In this document: in pieces, positions 21,158 to 30,349 of the stretch | Position numbering within the stretch: the first letter of the stretch is position 1 | Layout of the letters: the number at the start of each line of letters is the position of its first letter | Source of the DNA: Alphaproteobacteria bacterium UBA3002 | GTDB lineage: Bacteria; Pseudomonadota; Alphaproteobacteria; Rickettsiales; UBA3002 | DNA length: 64,000 bases | Direction: 5' to 3' | Assembly (NCBI GenBank): GCA_002346425.1 | Contig: DDZS01000019.1 | Coordinates: 2,142 to 66,141, forward strand | The notes under the pieces: generated by a model | Told to the model about the DNA's origin: nothing | The model's database searches: none | The model's input: the letters and a program-made list of their open reading frames with translations, nothing else | Program-made: the position numbers and the translations under genes

Positions 21158-21552
21158 TGGCCGAAACCTTTCTTTTTGAACTGGTCACGCCCGAACGGCT
21201 AGCACTGTCTGAGCAGGTCGACATGGTCGAAGTGCCCGGCGAGCTAGGCGATTTCGGCGTGCTGGTAGGTCATGCGCCCTTCTTCTCGATGATCCGCCCC
21301 GGCGTGATTGCCGTACATAAAGGCGACGCGATTGAGCGGTTTTTCGTGCCCGCCGGCTATGCCGAAGTCAATCCGGAAGGCTGCCGTGTATTGGCGGAAC
21401 ATGTGACCGCGATGACCAGCGCCACGCGCGAAATGGCGGAAGCTAAGCTGCTCGAAGCGCAGGAAAAGCTGGCCGGAGCGGAAAACGACGTGCAGCGCAA
21501 GCGCGCCGAAAAAGCATTGGAAGCCGCGCAAACCTTCCGCGATCTGATGTAA
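21157..21552 (+). CDS. atpC: F1F0 ATP synthase subunit epsilon
   Basis: 131 residues. Epsilon joins the gamma foot to the c-ring and can inhibit ATP hydrolysis. It has the beta-sandwich domain with FELVTPERLALSEQVDMVEVPG and GDFGVLVGHAPF, and a C-terminal helical part (EAQEKLAGAENDVQRKRAEKAL). Last gene of the operon, coupled to atpD through a one-base overlap. No clear terminator in the 45 bases before the convergent priA end. Confidence 0.95.
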
Positions 21553-21597
21553 CGCAGCGACATCGCCGATAGAATTCTTAGCCCAATTGCTTCAGCG

Positions 21598-23769
21598 CTA
21601 AACCAGCTGTAGCGGATCGATATCCACTTTAAGTTTGATGGAGGATGGCAGCTTTTGCGTTGCTAGCCATTGGCGTATTAATGGCTGCAGCCGTTGGTCG
21701 CCTCCGGCTTTCACCAAAATCCGATACCGCCAGCGATTACGGCTACGCGCGATGAGTGCGGGGGCCGGGCCGAGATAACTGACGCCTTGCACGCGCGGCG
21801 CATGCCGCACCAACTGTTGCGCGGCGGCTTTAACCTGCACCTCATCGAATCCTTCGAGTAGAATAGCGGCAAGCCTGCCATAAGGCGGCCATCCCGCTTT
21901 TTGCCGCACGCGTAATTCCTGTTCCACAAAGGCAGGGCGATCGCCCACTTGCAAGGCTTGCATCACCGGATGCTCCGGTTGCGTGGTTTGCAGAAAGACC
22001 TGCCCTTCGATTGCGTCGCGTCCCGCACGTCCCGCTAGCTGATGCATCAGTTGATAACAGCGTTCCGACGCGCGCAGATCGCCGCCGAACAGGCCAAGGT
22101 CACCATCGACAATGCCGACCAACGCAAGCTGGCCGAAATCATGGCCTTTGGCGACCATTTGCGTGCCGATAATGATATCGGCCTCGCCGCGTAGAATCGC
22201 GTCGATTTGTTGCGGCAATTCGCCTTCGTCGCTGCTTAGGGTGACCAGCCGCGCTTGCGGAAATAATGCGGTGGCTTCTTCTGCTATGCGCTCCACGCCT
22301 GGCCCGCACGCCACAAGGCTGTCTTCATGGTCACATTCCGGGCAGGCGCTTGGTAGTGGCATTCGCCAGTCGCATTGATGGCATTGCAGGCGCGGTGGTT
22401 TACTATGCGTCACCATCCAGGCATCGCAATTGGGACATTGGAAACGATGCCCGCAGGTGCGACAGAGCAGGAGTGGGGCATAGCCCCGCCGATTGAGAAA
22501 TAACAACGACTGATGCCCCGCGGCGAGCGTCTGCTGCAAGGCTCGGCGCAATGTCGGGGAAAGCCAGGAACCACGATCCGGTTTGTCCTGACGCAGATCG
22601 ATCAGCTGCGGCGGAATTTCTTCAAAAGCCCCATGCCGTTCGCGCAACTGTATTTCCTGATATTTGCCCTGCTGCGCGTTGACGGTAGATTCCAGTGAGG
22701 GTGTGGCTGAAGCCAGAATGATGGGGATCGCGTCTTCCTTGGCGCGCAGCACGGCCATATCGCGGGCATGATACAGCACGCCTTCCTCCTGCTTATAAGA
22801 GGCTTCATGCTCTTCATCGACAATCAAAAGGCGCAGGTTGCGATAGGGCAAAAACAATGCCGAGCGCGCGCCGACGATCACGCGCCCCGATCCGTTGGCG
22901 ATCATCTGCCAGCTGCGTTTGCGTTGCGCGACGGACACTGAAGAATGCCACACATGCGGCGTAAACCCGAAGCGGGTTTCGAAGCGCTTCAGCCATTGCA
23001 CGGTTAACAGAATTTCCGGCAGCAGGATGAGAATTTGCGCCGACGGCTCTGATAATGCCCGGGCGATCCGATCGAAATACACTTCCGTTTTGCCGGAGCC
23101 GGTAATGCCATCGAGCAGGAAGGGTTGGAAACCTTTTCCGCTGGCTAGAGTGTCGGCGGCCCGTTGCTGTTCGGGGCGGAGCTTTGGCGCTTCTCCAGTA
23201 ATTGCAGGTTCGGGATTGGTTGCCATGAGCTCTACCGCCTGCAGCACGCCGCTGTCTGTCATCGCTTTCAACATGGGGGTAGAGGCATGGGTTAAAGACT
23301 GCAGGTGTTTTTTCTCTAGACTGGCTGAGCCGAGTGCCTCCACAATCGCTTGCCGTTTGGCGGGTAGTGGCGCATCCGGTAGCGTGCCCAGACGGTACCG
23401 CGTTTCGCGCACAGGTTTGCGCAATATGTCCGGCAGCGGCATCGCCATTTTTAGCATCAATCCTTTTGGTGACAGAGTATATGCCGCGGCTTTGTCGATA
23501 AAACTGCGCAAGGTTGCAGACATGGCAGGCCAGTCAGACAATGCTTCGCACACCAATTTGCATTTTGCGGAATCTACATGTTGCGTTCCCTCTCCCCAGA
23601 CCACGCCAATCAATTCGTGTTTACCAAACGGTACCCGCACATATGCGCCGCTCGCCACGGTCATTCCTTCTGGCAGCACATAATCAAACGCCTGATCGAA
23701 CGGTTTCGGCAATAATACGGCAACCCGTTCACCGGGGCCAAACTTCGCCTTGCTTGTCTGCTGCGTCAT
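21598..23769 (-). CDS. priA: Primosomal protein N' (replication restart helicase PriA)
   Basis: 723 residues. PriA recognises stalled forks and reloads the replisome. The N-terminal 3'-OH-binding domain (residues 1-110 or so) is followed by the helicase core with Walker [12 protein letters not shown] near residue 220, DEEH box [17 protein letters not shown], and a zinc region with eight cysteines ([23 protein letters not shown]). The C-terminal motif [11 protein letters not shown] is also seen. Divergent from fsa with 30 bases between the start codons. Confidence 0.96.
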   Translation of the reverse strand: MTQQTSKAKFGPGERVAVLLPKPFDQAFDYVLPEGMTVASGAYVRVPFGKHELIGVVWGEGTQHVDSAKCKLVCEALSDWPAMSATLRSFIDKAAAYTLSPKGLMLKMAMPLPDILRKPVRETRYRLGTLPDAPLPAKRQAIVEALGSASLEKKHLQSLTHASTPMLKAMTDSGVLQAVELMATNPEPAITGEAPKLRPEQQRAADTLASGKGFQPFLLDGITGSGKTEVYFDRIARALSEPSAQILILLPEILLTVQWLKRFETRFGFTPHVWHSSVSVAQRKRSWQMIANGSGRVIVGARSALFLPYRNLRLLIVDEEHEASYKQEEGVLYHARDMAVLRAKEDAIPIILASATPSLESTVNAQQGKYQEIQLRERHGAFEEIPPQLIDLRQDKPDRGSWLSPTLRRALQQTLAAGHQSLLFLNRRGYAPLLLCRTCGHRFQCPNCDAWMVTHSKPPRLQCHQCDWRMPLPSACPECDHEDSLVACGPGVERIAEEATALFPQARLVTLSSDEGELPQQIDAILRGEADIIIGTQMVAKGHDFGQLALVGIVDGDLGLFGGDLRASERCYQLMHQLAGRAGRDAIEGQVFLQTTQPEHPVMQALQVGDRPAFVEQELRVRQKAGWPPYGRLAAILLEGFDEVQVKAAAQQLVRHAPRVQGVSYLGPAPALIARSRNRWRYRILVKAGGDQRLQPLIRQWLATQKLPSSIKLKVDIDPLQLV

Positions 23770-23799
23770 GCGCTATTGCTAGCGCAAAGGAGCACGAAC

Positions 23800-24450
23800 A
23801 TGAAATTCTTTATCGACACGGCTGAAATTGACGAGATTAAAACGCTGGCCGATTGGGGTATGGTGGATGGGGTGACAACCAATCCCTCACTGATCGCCAA
23901 ATCTGGGCGCGATTTTAAGGAAGTGGTCAAGGAAATCTGCGACATCGTCGATGGACCGGTGAGCGCTGAAGTTGTGGCGACCGATGCTGAAACCATGATC
24001 AAAGAAGGCGAAAAGCTTGCTGCGATTGCAGAAAATGTGTGCATTAAAGTGCCGCTGACGGTGGATGGATTAAAAGCATGCTCGCATTTCCGCGCAAATG
24101 GAACTTTAGTGAACGTGACCTTATGTTTCTCGCCGATGCAGGCGTTACTCGCTGCAAAAGCCGGCGCTAGCTTCATTTCGCCTTTCGTTGGCCGTCTGGA
24201 CGATATCGGTCAGGATGGTATGCAATTGATCGAAGATATCTGTACAATATATGATCAATATTTGTATGAAACCGAGGTGCTGGTCGCATCCGTTCGCCAT
24301 CCGGTACATGTGCTGGAAGCAGCACGCATGGGTGCCGATGTGGTGACCGTACCGCCGAAAGTGATTCATCAACTGATCAAGCATCCGCTGACCGATAAAG
24401 GTCTTGAAGCCTTTCTGGCGGATTGGGAAAAAACCGGCCAGAAGATTTAA
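23800..24450 (+). CDS. fsa: Fructose-6-phosphate aldolase / transaldolase-like (Fsa/TalC family)
   Basis: 216 residues from the ATG at 23800, preceded by AAAGGAGCACGAAC; an upstream in-frame start lacks family similarity. The enzyme is a class I TIM-barrel aldolase of the small transaldolase family acting on fructose 6-phosphate or as transaldolase in the pentose phosphate pathway. The Schiff-base lysine is K83 in CIKVPLT; TTNPSL and [14 protein letters not shown] are also typical. Members with this short length may be aldolases or transaldolases; sequence alone cannot decide. Confidence 0.92.
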   Translation: MKFFIDTAEIDEIKTLADWGMVDGVTTNPSLIAKSGRDFKEVVKEICDIVDGPVSAEVVATDAETMIKEGEKLAAIAENVCIKVPLTVDGLKACSHFRANGTLVNVTLCFSPMQALLAAKAGASFISPFVGRLDDIGQDGMQLIEDICTIYDQYLYETEVLVASVRHPVHVLEAARMGADVVTVPPKVIHQLIKHPLTDKGLEAFLADWEKTGQKI

Positions 24451-24457
24451 TCTGCTC

Positions 24458-24498
24458 CCCCAGCGAAGGCTGGGGTCCGGCAGCGGCGGGCGCCGCTG
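24458..24498. repeat. Two tandem hairpins after fsa
   Basis: First stem CCCCAGC-GAAG-GCTGGGG (24458-24475) and second stem CAGCGGC-GGGC-GCCGCTG (24481-24498), each 7 bp and perfect. There is no T-run, so it is either a weak terminator, a 3'-end protecting structure or a REP-like element between fsa and the DUF484 gene. Confidence 0.7.
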
Positions 24499-24545
24499 TG
24501 ACAAGCCGCAGTGACATCCTTTTCTGTTTCCGCTAGACTAGAGCC

Positions 24546-25292
24546 ATGAACCCGGATGAACACATACTGGAATTAAGCGCTGAAGAGGTGAAAGCTTTTC
24601 TGAAAAGCCAGCCGGATTTTTTGCGCCAACACCCGGATATTTTGCAGCATTTGACGCCGCCGGAGCAAAAGCTCGGCAATAAAGTGCTCGATTTTCAGAG
24701 TTTCGCGATGCAAACCCTGCAGCATGACATGCAGGACCTGAAGGATAAATTCAACGGCCTTTTATCTTCCGCGCGCGACAATATGTCCTCGCAAAGCCAA
24801 GTGCATGATGCCGTGTTGCAATTGATGCAGGCAATGACACTGGAGCAGGTGCTTGAGGTGCTGACACAGGATTTCATGCGGCTGTTCGATGTCGATGCCG
24901 TGCGGTTGGTGCTCGAGTCGGAACTGGCGGAATTTTACGAATCAACTTATAGCGAAATCAATTATTCCGGCATTAGTTTTGTACCGCTGCAGACGGTCGA
25001 TATGGCCCTTGGGATCAACCAGACGGTGGCGCTGGCGGAAGACACGCATAAAGACCCGCCTTATGCCTATGAAGCCATTTTTATCGATTGCTCGGGCTTG
25101 ATTCGTTCATGTGCGTTGCTGCGTATCCATCTACCGAAAATCCAGCGTGACGGGATTTTAGCGTTTGGTGTGCGGGAAAAAGGACGTTTCCATGCCAATC
25201 AGGGCACCGATCTGTTACGTTTCTTAAGCGATGCCACCGCGGTACGGCTGGATCAGTGCCTGCACGAACACGAACTGGAAATGCTGCGCTGA
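24546..25292 (+). CDS. DUF484 family protein
   Basis: 248 residues. DUF484 proteins have a GAF-like fold and are almost always encoded next to xerC, as here. The N-terminal EVKAFLKSQPDFLRQHPDIL and FQSFAMQTLQ are family signatures; a coiled-coil-like part (residues 50-80 or so) precedes the GAF-like domain. No biochemical role is established that I know of. xerC starts two bases after the stop. Confidence 0.9.
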   Translation: MNPDEHILELSAEEVKAFLKSQPDFLRQHPDILQHLTPPEQKLGNKVLDFQSFAMQTLQHDMQDLKDKFNGLLSSARDNMSSQSQVHDAVLQLMQAMTLEQVLEVLTQDFMRLFDVDAVRLVLESELAEFYESTYSEINYSGISFVPLQTVDMALGINQTVALAEDTHKDPPYAYEAIFIDCSGLIRSCALLRIHLPKIQRDGILAFGVREKGRFHANQGTDLLRFLSDATAVRLDQCLHEHELEMLR

Positions 25293-25294
25293 GC

Positions 25295-26200
25295 ATGCAG
25301 TTGCTTGAAGACTGGCTGCAGCATTTGCAGCATGTGCGCGGATATTCCGAACACACCATTTTAGCCTACCAAAATGACGGTGCACATTTTCTACATTTTT
25401 TGCAACAGCATCATGGTGAGGTGGCGACTTTACGTATATTACGCGAGCTGAGCACGTCGGACGGACGGAGCTGGCTCGCCGCACGGCACCGCGAGGGGTA
25501 TAGTAAAAGCGCGACGTCGCGGGCGCTGTCATCGATACGCCATTTTTACCGCTGGCTGGAGCGTGAACATGGCATCGAAAATAGTGCCATTTTCTACCTT
25601 CGCTCGCCGAAATTAAATAAGCCGCTGCCCAAGGCGCTACAGCCGGATCAGGCGCTGGCGATGGTTGGGGCAATCGGCAGTCTGCATGAAGAAGCCTGGC
25701 TCGCTGCCCGCGATGAGGCATTACTGATGCTGGTATATGGCTGTGGACTGCGGATCAGTGAAGCCCTGGGCCTAACAGTCGCAGGATTCTCCGCGCAGTC
25801 GGGAAGCCTACGCATATTGGGCAAAGGCAACAAGCAGCGCGATGTGCCCTTGCTGCCGATTGTATCGCAGAAAATCACCGACTATGTGCGATTATGCCCA
25901 TGGCATGCGGATAGTGATTCCGCGCGGCCCCTGTTTTATGGTCTGCGTGGCGCGCCGCTGGATGGGCGCCAGTTCCGCAAAAACCTGCAAAATATCCGCC
26001 GTGCGCTTAGCCTACCAGAAACCGCGACGCCCCACGCCTTTCGCCATAGTTTTGCCACGCATTTATTGGCCGAAGGCGCGGATTTGCGCGATATTCAGGA
26101 ATTATTAGGCCATAGCAGCATCTCCACCACGCAACGCTACACGCATGTGGATACAGCGCGGTTAATGCAGGCTTATGCCGATGCCATGCCGGAGCTATGA
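25295..26200 (+). CDS. xerC: Tyrosine recombinase XerC
   Basis: 301 residues from the ATG at 25295; an upstream in-frame start at 25256 would overlap the DUF484 gene. With XerD it resolves chromosome dimers at dif. All catalytic residues are present: R153 (GLRISEALGL), K177 (ILGKGNK), H247 and R250 (HAFRHSFATHLL), H273 (LGHSSISTTQ) and the nucleophile Y282. The N-terminal SAM-like DNA-binding domain covers residues 1-100 or so. Chosen over a phage integrase because of the DUF484 neighbour and absence of any mobile element nearby. The 3' end overlaps the convergent hydrolase by 28 bases. Confidence 0.94.
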   Translation: MQLLEDWLQHLQHVRGYSEHTILAYQNDGAHFLHFLQQHHGEVATLRILRELSTSDGRSWLAARHREGYSKSATSRALSSIRHFYRWLEREHGIENSAIFYLRSPKLNKPLPKALQPDQALAMVGAIGSLHEEAWLAARDEALLMLVYGCGLRISEALGLTVAGFSAQSGSLRILGKGNKQRDVPLLPIVSQKITDYVRLCPWHADSDSARPLFYGLRGAPLDGRQFRKNLQNIRRALSLPETATPHAFRHSFATHLLAEGADLRDIQELLGHSSISTTQRYTHVDTARLMQAYADAMPEL

Positions 26201-26838
26201 TCGAAGGCGTGATGCGCTAAAAAATGCTGTAATTGATGGTGCACCTGTCGGTTTGAGGGCATCCACGTATGGCAGCTAGGGACACAGACATGATCCTGCA
26301 TGCCTTCAACACGGGTGCTACTGACGGGGACTTTGCTATCATTGGGCTGACCAATCCATCCATCAAACGGGGGAAAGGTGAGCGTGCCGGCTATCCCGGT
26401 TAGCGGATAATCGATATGTTCGCCCTCGAATAAAGCGGGTAGGGCGGCGGTGGTTAACTGCTGGCCAGCCGGGCCGAACAGGGCACGGTACCATGCGTAA
26501 GGCGCCATCCGATCGGCAATTTCGCTGCCGTGATTGGGAGAGCCAATTTGTAGCACCGCTTCGACACCCTGCGGGCGGTAATGCTGCATAACATAGCGCC
26601 AGAGCACACCCCCCATGGAATAGCCGACCAAAAACAGCGGTAAATCGCTGTCATGTTCTTGCTCTACCACTTGCGCCAGCAATTCGGCGAGCGCTTCGAT
26701 GGGAAGTTGGCGCGACGGGTAATCGAGATTGGTAACGTGATAGTCCTGCGCGCTGAGCAGATGTTGGATGGGGCGCATATGTCGATGCGTGCGCAAAATA
26801 CCATGCGCCAGAAAGACATGTCCGCGAGCTTGGGCGAT
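26173..26838 (-). CDS. Alpha/beta hydrolase, lipase-like, with uncertain non-canonical start
   Basis: An esterase/lipase-type alpha/beta hydrolase. The nucleophile elbow is VGYSMGG and a C-terminal histidine candidate lies around DHVCVPSCHTWM. The first strand and oxyanion-hole motif (GHVFLAHGILRTHRHM) is encoded upstream of the first ordinary start, a TTG at 26796. Between the upstream in-frame stop (26938-26940) and that TTG there is no ATG, GTG or TTG. I therefore placed a tentative start at the ATC at 26838, seven bases after GGAAG at the end of the preceding gene; ATA at 26844, overlapping that gene's TAG, is another option. No signal peptide. Substrate unknown. Confidence 0.7.
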   Translation of the reverse strand: MAQARGHVFLAHGILRTHRHMRPIQHLLSAQDYHVTNLDYPSRQLPIEALAELLAQVVEQEHDSDLPLFLVGYSMGGVLWRYVMQHYRPQGVEAVLQIGSPNHGSEIADRMAPYAWYRALFGPAGQQLTTAALPALFEGEHIDYPLTGIAGTLTFPPFDGWIGQPNDSKVPVSSTRVEGMQDHVCVPSCHTWMPSNRQVHHQLQHFLAHHAFDHSSGMASA

Positions 26839-26840
26839 GG

Positions 26841-27092
26841 CTATTCTTCCTTCAGCTTGGCCAGCACGCGCGTATACACGTCCTGCACATGTTCTTCCGG
26901 TTTCATGCGCCCGGTAGCCATCTCGTCGGCGACTTGTTTAAACACGTCCATATCGGCTTCTTTGCGCGTGATCGCCCAGCCTTCGGCTTTAAGCGTGCGC
27001 ATTACCGCGGCAGCTTGTTTGCTGTAATCCTCAAAAAAGTAGCTTTTATCGGCTTTTTGAATGGCTTTGGCGATGAGTGCTTGGACAGACAT
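26841..27092 (-). CDS. Small conserved hypothetical protein (83 aa)
   Basis: An 83-residue, mostly helical, charged protein: ALIAKAIQKADKSYFFEDYS at the N-terminus, then VMRTLKAEGWAITRKEA. It resembles small uncharacterised alphaproteobacterial proteins that I remember with the ADKSYFFEDY motif, but I know no function. It follows the 491-residue orphan by 21 bases and precedes the hydrolase directly, so the three probably form one operon. Confidence 0.7.
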   Translation of the reverse strand: MSVQALIAKAIQKADKSYFFEDYSKQAAAVMRTLKAEGWAITRKEADMDVFKQVADEMATGRMKPEEHVQDVYTRVLAKLKEE

Positions 27093-27113
27093 CTGCCCAT
27101 AGTATGGATTTCA

Positions 27114-28589
27114 CTAAGCAAGGGAAGGCGAAGCTGCGGGTTGTTCACTTTTGATCGCATGCGCCCACGGCGCTTTTTCTAACGCGGAGATTTTTTCTTC
27201 GATAATCTCTTTGATTTGCTCTTCGCTTAATTTCATATCAGGCTGCTGGCTTAAGAAACCCGCGAAGTTCAGCAGCTTCTCACCACGCTCCGCTTCTGGG
27301 ACATGCGCGTAAATATCGGCGGCCAAGGCGAAGATGCCGTTTAGATAGCCTTTGTCATACAGGTTCACACTACGCTCGTCTTTAGAGGACATGTAGAGCG
27401 TATTGGCGACGATGTTGAATAGCGGGCTCATCATTGTGAATTGCGAGCCGCGATGCACATTCAGCATGTCTTGCGTTTTGCTGTTACTGCGGCTGAAGCC
27501 GGAACCAAGCAGTTGTTCCTGCGAGCGTGTTAAATCCTTGGCCCAGTTCACCGGGTTCATATCAAACCGGGTCGACGGGCGCCCAAAATATTCATTCACT
27601 TTATGCCGGTCTTCAAACAACACCGATGCTGCGGTCATAATATTGCCGAAAATCGGCCCGATACCGCTCAACCGCAGGGGTTTATTGCGAATCCACGCCA
27701 CGGGGTTTTCGCTAAAGCTTGCGCTAAATGCATCTGGCGGTTCGCCACCTTCGGCTTCGATCGCTTCGTTTTTGGCGCGCACTTCCGGCGACAGGCCAGC
27801 ATATTTATCTTCCGGGATAATCATGCCGCCCCACATGCCACCCATGGGTCCAAAACCTGCAATTTTCTTGAACTGATTGCCCTGCTTATGGCCGGCCAGA
27901 ATTTGGTTCATCCCGCCATAGCCTTGCACGGTATTATTGATGTAAATCGGGTAATCGTAGAAAGCGTTGACGATGGTATTGCCTAGCGTTGGCTGCGTTT
28001 TCAACCGGGCGATCATGCTATTCTGATCGTCGTCGAGCGGAATGCCTTCGCGTTCGAAGAAGCCTTCCATCGCGCCATACATATTCCCAATTTGCCGAGT
28101 GGGATTCTTGCGGCCACATAGCATCAGCATCACGCTGGTCGACGCCCAGGCCGAGCCCTGAATCACTTCCGACGGGGTTTTACGAATGATGCCAGTAACA
28201 ATCGGCATACAATCGGCAAACAAGTACACTAATCCGGCAAGGGGGATCGAGTTTTCTTTGATGAACTGCTTCCAGTCGCGCATGTCAGGGTGCAGTTCAA
28301 TTTCTAGTGGCTCTTTGCGCACCGGCTTACTGGACACTGCGCCAATCTGCTGCAGGCTGTCCATCAATTCGCTTGCCTTGCTGAAGCCGCGAATGAAGAG
28401 ACGCGTTTCATCTTTATCGCCATCCGGCGAGACGGCCCAACCCTTTTGCCGCAAGCCTGTTAAGACCTGTTGCATCTGTTCCGGCGACAGGTCCTGGCGT
28501 GGCGTCACATAGGCATACTGAAAGTCCAGATTCTGATAGATATCAGCCCGGGTCACAGGGTTGTCGGCTTGCCATTCGTAGCGGGGCAT
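27114..28589 (-). CDS. Hypothetical protein of 491 aa, possible membrane protein
   Basis: Not recognised. The N-terminal 100 residues look soluble with DLSPEQMQQVLTGLRQKGWA. A hydrophobic stretch (SIPLAGLVYLFADCMPIVTG, about residues 135-155) and a second (SAWASTSVMLMLCG, about 165-180) could form a hairpin in the membrane. Then come long stretches rich in Asn, Gly, Phe and Met with proline-glycine loops (GFGPMGGMWGGMIIPEDKY) and a predicted helical C-terminus (LSEEQIKEIIEEKISALEKA). No signal peptide is obvious. It has its own likely promoter and leads the three-gene minus-strand unit. Confidence 0.8.
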   Translation of the reverse strand: MPRYEWQADNPVTRADIYQNLDFQYAYVTPRQDLSPEQMQQVLTGLRQKGWAVSPDGDKDETRLFIRGFSKASELMDSLQQIGAVSSKPVRKEPLEIELHPDMRDWKQFIKENSIPLAGLVYLFADCMPIVTGIIRKTPSEVIQGSAWASTSVMLMLCGRKNPTRQIGNMYGAMEGFFEREGIPLDDDQNSMIARLKTQPTLGNTIVNAFYDYPIYINNTVQGYGGMNQILAGHKQGNQFKKIAGFGPMGGMWGGMIIPEDKYAGLSPEVRAKNEAIEAEGGEPPDAFSASFSENPVAWIRNKPLRLSGIGPIFGNIMTAASVLFEDRHKVNEYFGRPSTRFDMNPVNWAKDLTRSQEQLLGSGFSRSNSKTQDMLNVHRGSQFTMMSPLFNIVANTLYMSSKDERSVNLYDKGYLNGIFALAADIYAHVPEAERGEKLLNFAGFLSQQPDMKLSEEQIKEIIEEKISALEKAPWAHAIKSEQPAASPSLA

Positions 28590-28614
28590 TATGCTGCCTC
28601 TGGGTTAGGTTGTA

Positions 28615-28643
28615 TTATTACCATGCTTTATCCTACCCAATAA
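28615..28643 (-). promoter_or_regulatory. Possible sigma-70 promoter for the 491-aa orphan
   Basis: On the minus strand TTATTG (28638-28643), 17 bases, then TAATAA (28615-28620), in AT-rich DNA about 25 bases before the ATG. Fair consensus match; no other support. Confidence 0.35.
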
Positions 28644-28717
28644 TTATGACAGGCTGATGACGAAATCGCAGAATTTTTACTAAGAAATGGTAATTTTCGT
28701 GCCGTTTTTAGACGTGG

Positions 28718-30019
28718 CTATTCGTGAAACTCGTCGAGATTGGGAATCCGCGTGAATGCAATCTTGGTTCCGGAAAACCGATGATTCACCGAAGGTAGCG
28801 AGCCAATCGTCACTGTGTCGCGCCCAAAACGGCTATTCAGTCCATCCATTGCAAAAGACAGTTTTTCAAAGCGTTGCGCCAGCGCATCGTCGACCTGATT
28901 CCCATCGTCAAAAAGGGGCATTTGAGCTGAGGCATGCGGCACTAGGCCATGCAGGGACAAAGAGACTTTTTTCAGGCGGGTAATCCGGTGATGGCGCACC
29001 ATCTCATGCCAAAGATGCTGTAGATGCCGGATGAGCTGAATATTGTCGCAGGCGCGATGAAAATGCGCTTCGATGGCATAGCGGGCACCCTGACTATACG
29101 GCGTGTTTTCCATGCGCATGCTTAAAGTCAGACGGGTTGCATCCATATCATACCGCCGCATGCGACTGGCGGCTTTTAGCAACAGCCGCCGGGCCACTAC
29201 CTCTGCCAACGCGACGGGCCGCCATTCCGGATCCAGCACATGGCTATGACCGACGACACGCTTTTGCACCGGGTCGGTAGGTAACTCAACCCCTCGCAGC
29301 GCGTACCAATACCGCTCTCCAACCACGCCACCCCAGATTTTGCGCATATGTTTCATGTCCAGCCGATACAAATCCGCCAGCGTATAAATGCCGGCGCGAA
29401 GCAAACGTTTTTCCATCCCCGGGCCGATCCCGGGAATGAAGGTGAGCGGCTTTTTGCCTAAAATGCCGGGCGCATCTTGCGGCATCAGCGTGACCAAACC
29501 ATCCGGTTTTTGCAAATCGGTGGCGATTTTGGCGAGTAATCCATTGGTCGAAAGCCCAATCGAGCAACGGATCGCTTCGCCGACATCGCGGTAAATGGTG
29601 CGTTTGATGTCGCGTGCCAATTGCACCGCGACGTCTGGGTTTTGTTGTACTTTATCCAACTCACACGCCACTTCGTCGATGGATTTAACCTCCGTAACCG
29701 GGATGTGGCGATCGATCGCTTTTAAAAATTGCTGATGGTAATCGACATACAAATCGTGCCGGGCAGGCACGCAGATCAATTCTGGACACATGCGTTTGGC
29801 GTCATAGATTTTGGTACCGGTTTTAATACCGAAGGCTTTCGCTTCATAGCTCGCAGCAATCGCGCAGGTGGCGTCCGTCATCATCGGCACCACGGCCACC
29901 GGTTTGCCGCGCAGGCGCGGTTCAGCTTGCTGTTCGCAGCTGGCAAAATAGCTGTTCATATCTAAAAACAGCCAGTTCACCTTGCCGGGCAGGGGAAATG
30001 TGGCGTGGTCCGAGCGCAT
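28718..30019 (-). CDS. Y-family DNA polymerase (DinB/UmuC-like)
   Basis: 433 residues. Translesion polymerase, acting on damaged DNA in the cytosol. The palm carboxylates are visible: D20 in LFLDMNSYFASCEQ, and D115/E116 in VKSIDEVACEL. A helix-hairpin-helix lies around TFIPGIGPGMEKRLLRAGI. The region AASYEAKAFGIKTGTK is typical. The C-terminal little-finger domain is diverged, and I see no clear clamp-binding motif at the end. It differs from classical DinB (FAAVE there, FASCE here), closer to the ImpB/MucB/SamB group. Neighbours tRNA-Ser and tag; the start is about 80 bases from the tRNA in divergent orientation. Confidence 0.9.
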   Translation of the reverse strand: MRSDHATFPLPGKVNWLFLDMNSYFASCEQQAEPRLRGKPVAVVPMMTDATCAIAASYEAKAFGIKTGTKIYDAKRMCPELICVPARHDLYVDYHQQFLKAIDRHIPVTEVKSIDEVACELDKVQQNPDVAVQLARDIKRTIYRDVGEAIRCSIGLSTNGLLAKIATDLQKPDGLVTLMPQDAPGILGKKPLTFIPGIGPGMEKRLLRAGIYTLADLYRLDMKHMRKIWGGVVGERYWYALRGVELPTDPVQKRVVGHSHVLDPEWRPVALAEVVARRLLLKAASRMRRYDMDATRLTLSMRMENTPYSQGARYAIEAHFHRACDNIQLIRHLQHLWHEMVRHHRITRLKKVSLSLHGLVPHASAQMPLFDDGNQVDDALAQRFEKLSFAMDGLNSRFGRDTVTIGSLPSVNHRFSGTKIAFTRIPNLDEFHE

Positions 30020-30051
30020 GATTTTTCTTTCATCCGACTATAGCACGGGAC

Positions 30052-30080
30052 TTGACCGCGCGACAATCGACAACTAAAAG
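30052..30080 (+). promoter_or_regulatory. Promoter of tRNA-Ser
   Basis: TTGACC (30052-30057), a 17-base spacer and TAAAAG (30075-30080), about 19 bases before the mature tRNA 5' end. Good -35 match and a fair -10. Confidence 0.6.
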
Positions 30081-30098
30081 GCAAAGGGTAAAAGCCGC

Positions 30099-30188
30099 GG
30101 AGGGGTGGCTGAGTGGTCGAAAGCGGCGGTCTTGAAAACCGTTGAGCGTGTGAGCGTTCCGGGGGTTCGAATCCCTCCCCCTCTGCCA
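30099..30188 (+). tRNA. tRNA-Ser (anticodon UGA)
   Basis: A 90-base class II tRNA with the 3' CCA encoded. Acceptor stem GGAGGGG pairs with CCCCTCT (one G-U), the D-arm contains GGCTGAGTGGTCGAAAGC, the anticodon loop is CTTGAAA with anticodon TGA, a long variable arm follows, and the T-arm has GGTTCGAATCC. The long variable arm and the anticodon identify serine. It is followed directly by a terminator, and its last 18 bases are repeated downstream at 30323-30340. Confidence 0.97.
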
Positions 30189-30196
30189 TAAAAACA
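30171..30196 (+). repeat. Direct repeat at tRNA-Ser 3' end, copy 1
   Basis: 26 bases covering the last 18 bases of the tRNA including CCA and 8 bases beyond. An identical copy lies at 30323-30348. Both copies are followed by similar terminator hairpins. Confidence 0.9.
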
Positions 30197-30218
30197 GTCG
30201 CCTTAGGCGGCTTTTTTT
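30196..30218 (+). terminator. Rho-independent terminator of tRNA-Ser
   Basis: GTCGCC-TTA-GGCGGC stem (30197-30211) followed by seven T residues. Placed 8 bases after the CCA end. Confidence 0.85.
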
Positions 30219-30322
30219 ATAGGTGCGGGAAGCGGTGAACGGACACCTTAGGGTTCGACAACAAGCTTAGTGAGCCGAAGGCGAGCTTAGCGGTTGCAGC
30301 GCAGGCGCGAAGCGCTGAGCAC

Positions 30323-30348
30323 ATCCCTCCCCCTCTGCCATAAAAACA
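30323..30348 (+). repeat. Direct repeat at tRNA-Ser 3' end, copy 2 (att-like)
   Basis: Identical to 30171-30196 over 26 bases. The intervening 126 bases contain no gene and several short inverted or repeated words (for example AGCTTAG twice). Confidence 0.9.
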
Positions 30349-30349
30349 A

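Noticed and set aside
22895..23683. Open frame of 262 codons on the plus strand inside priA
   Set aside because: Antisense to the well-supported PriA coding sequence; serine- and arginine-rich with no domain pattern.
25256..25294. Longer xerC start at 25256
   Set aside because: It would overlap the DUF484 gene and adds residues without family similarity; the ATG at 25295 follows the stop by two bases.
30240..30322. Possible third copy of the 75-bp intergenic repeat between the tRNA-Ser tails
   Set aside because: Shares short words (GAGCCG, AGGCG, TTGCAG) but does not align along its length; left as unproven.
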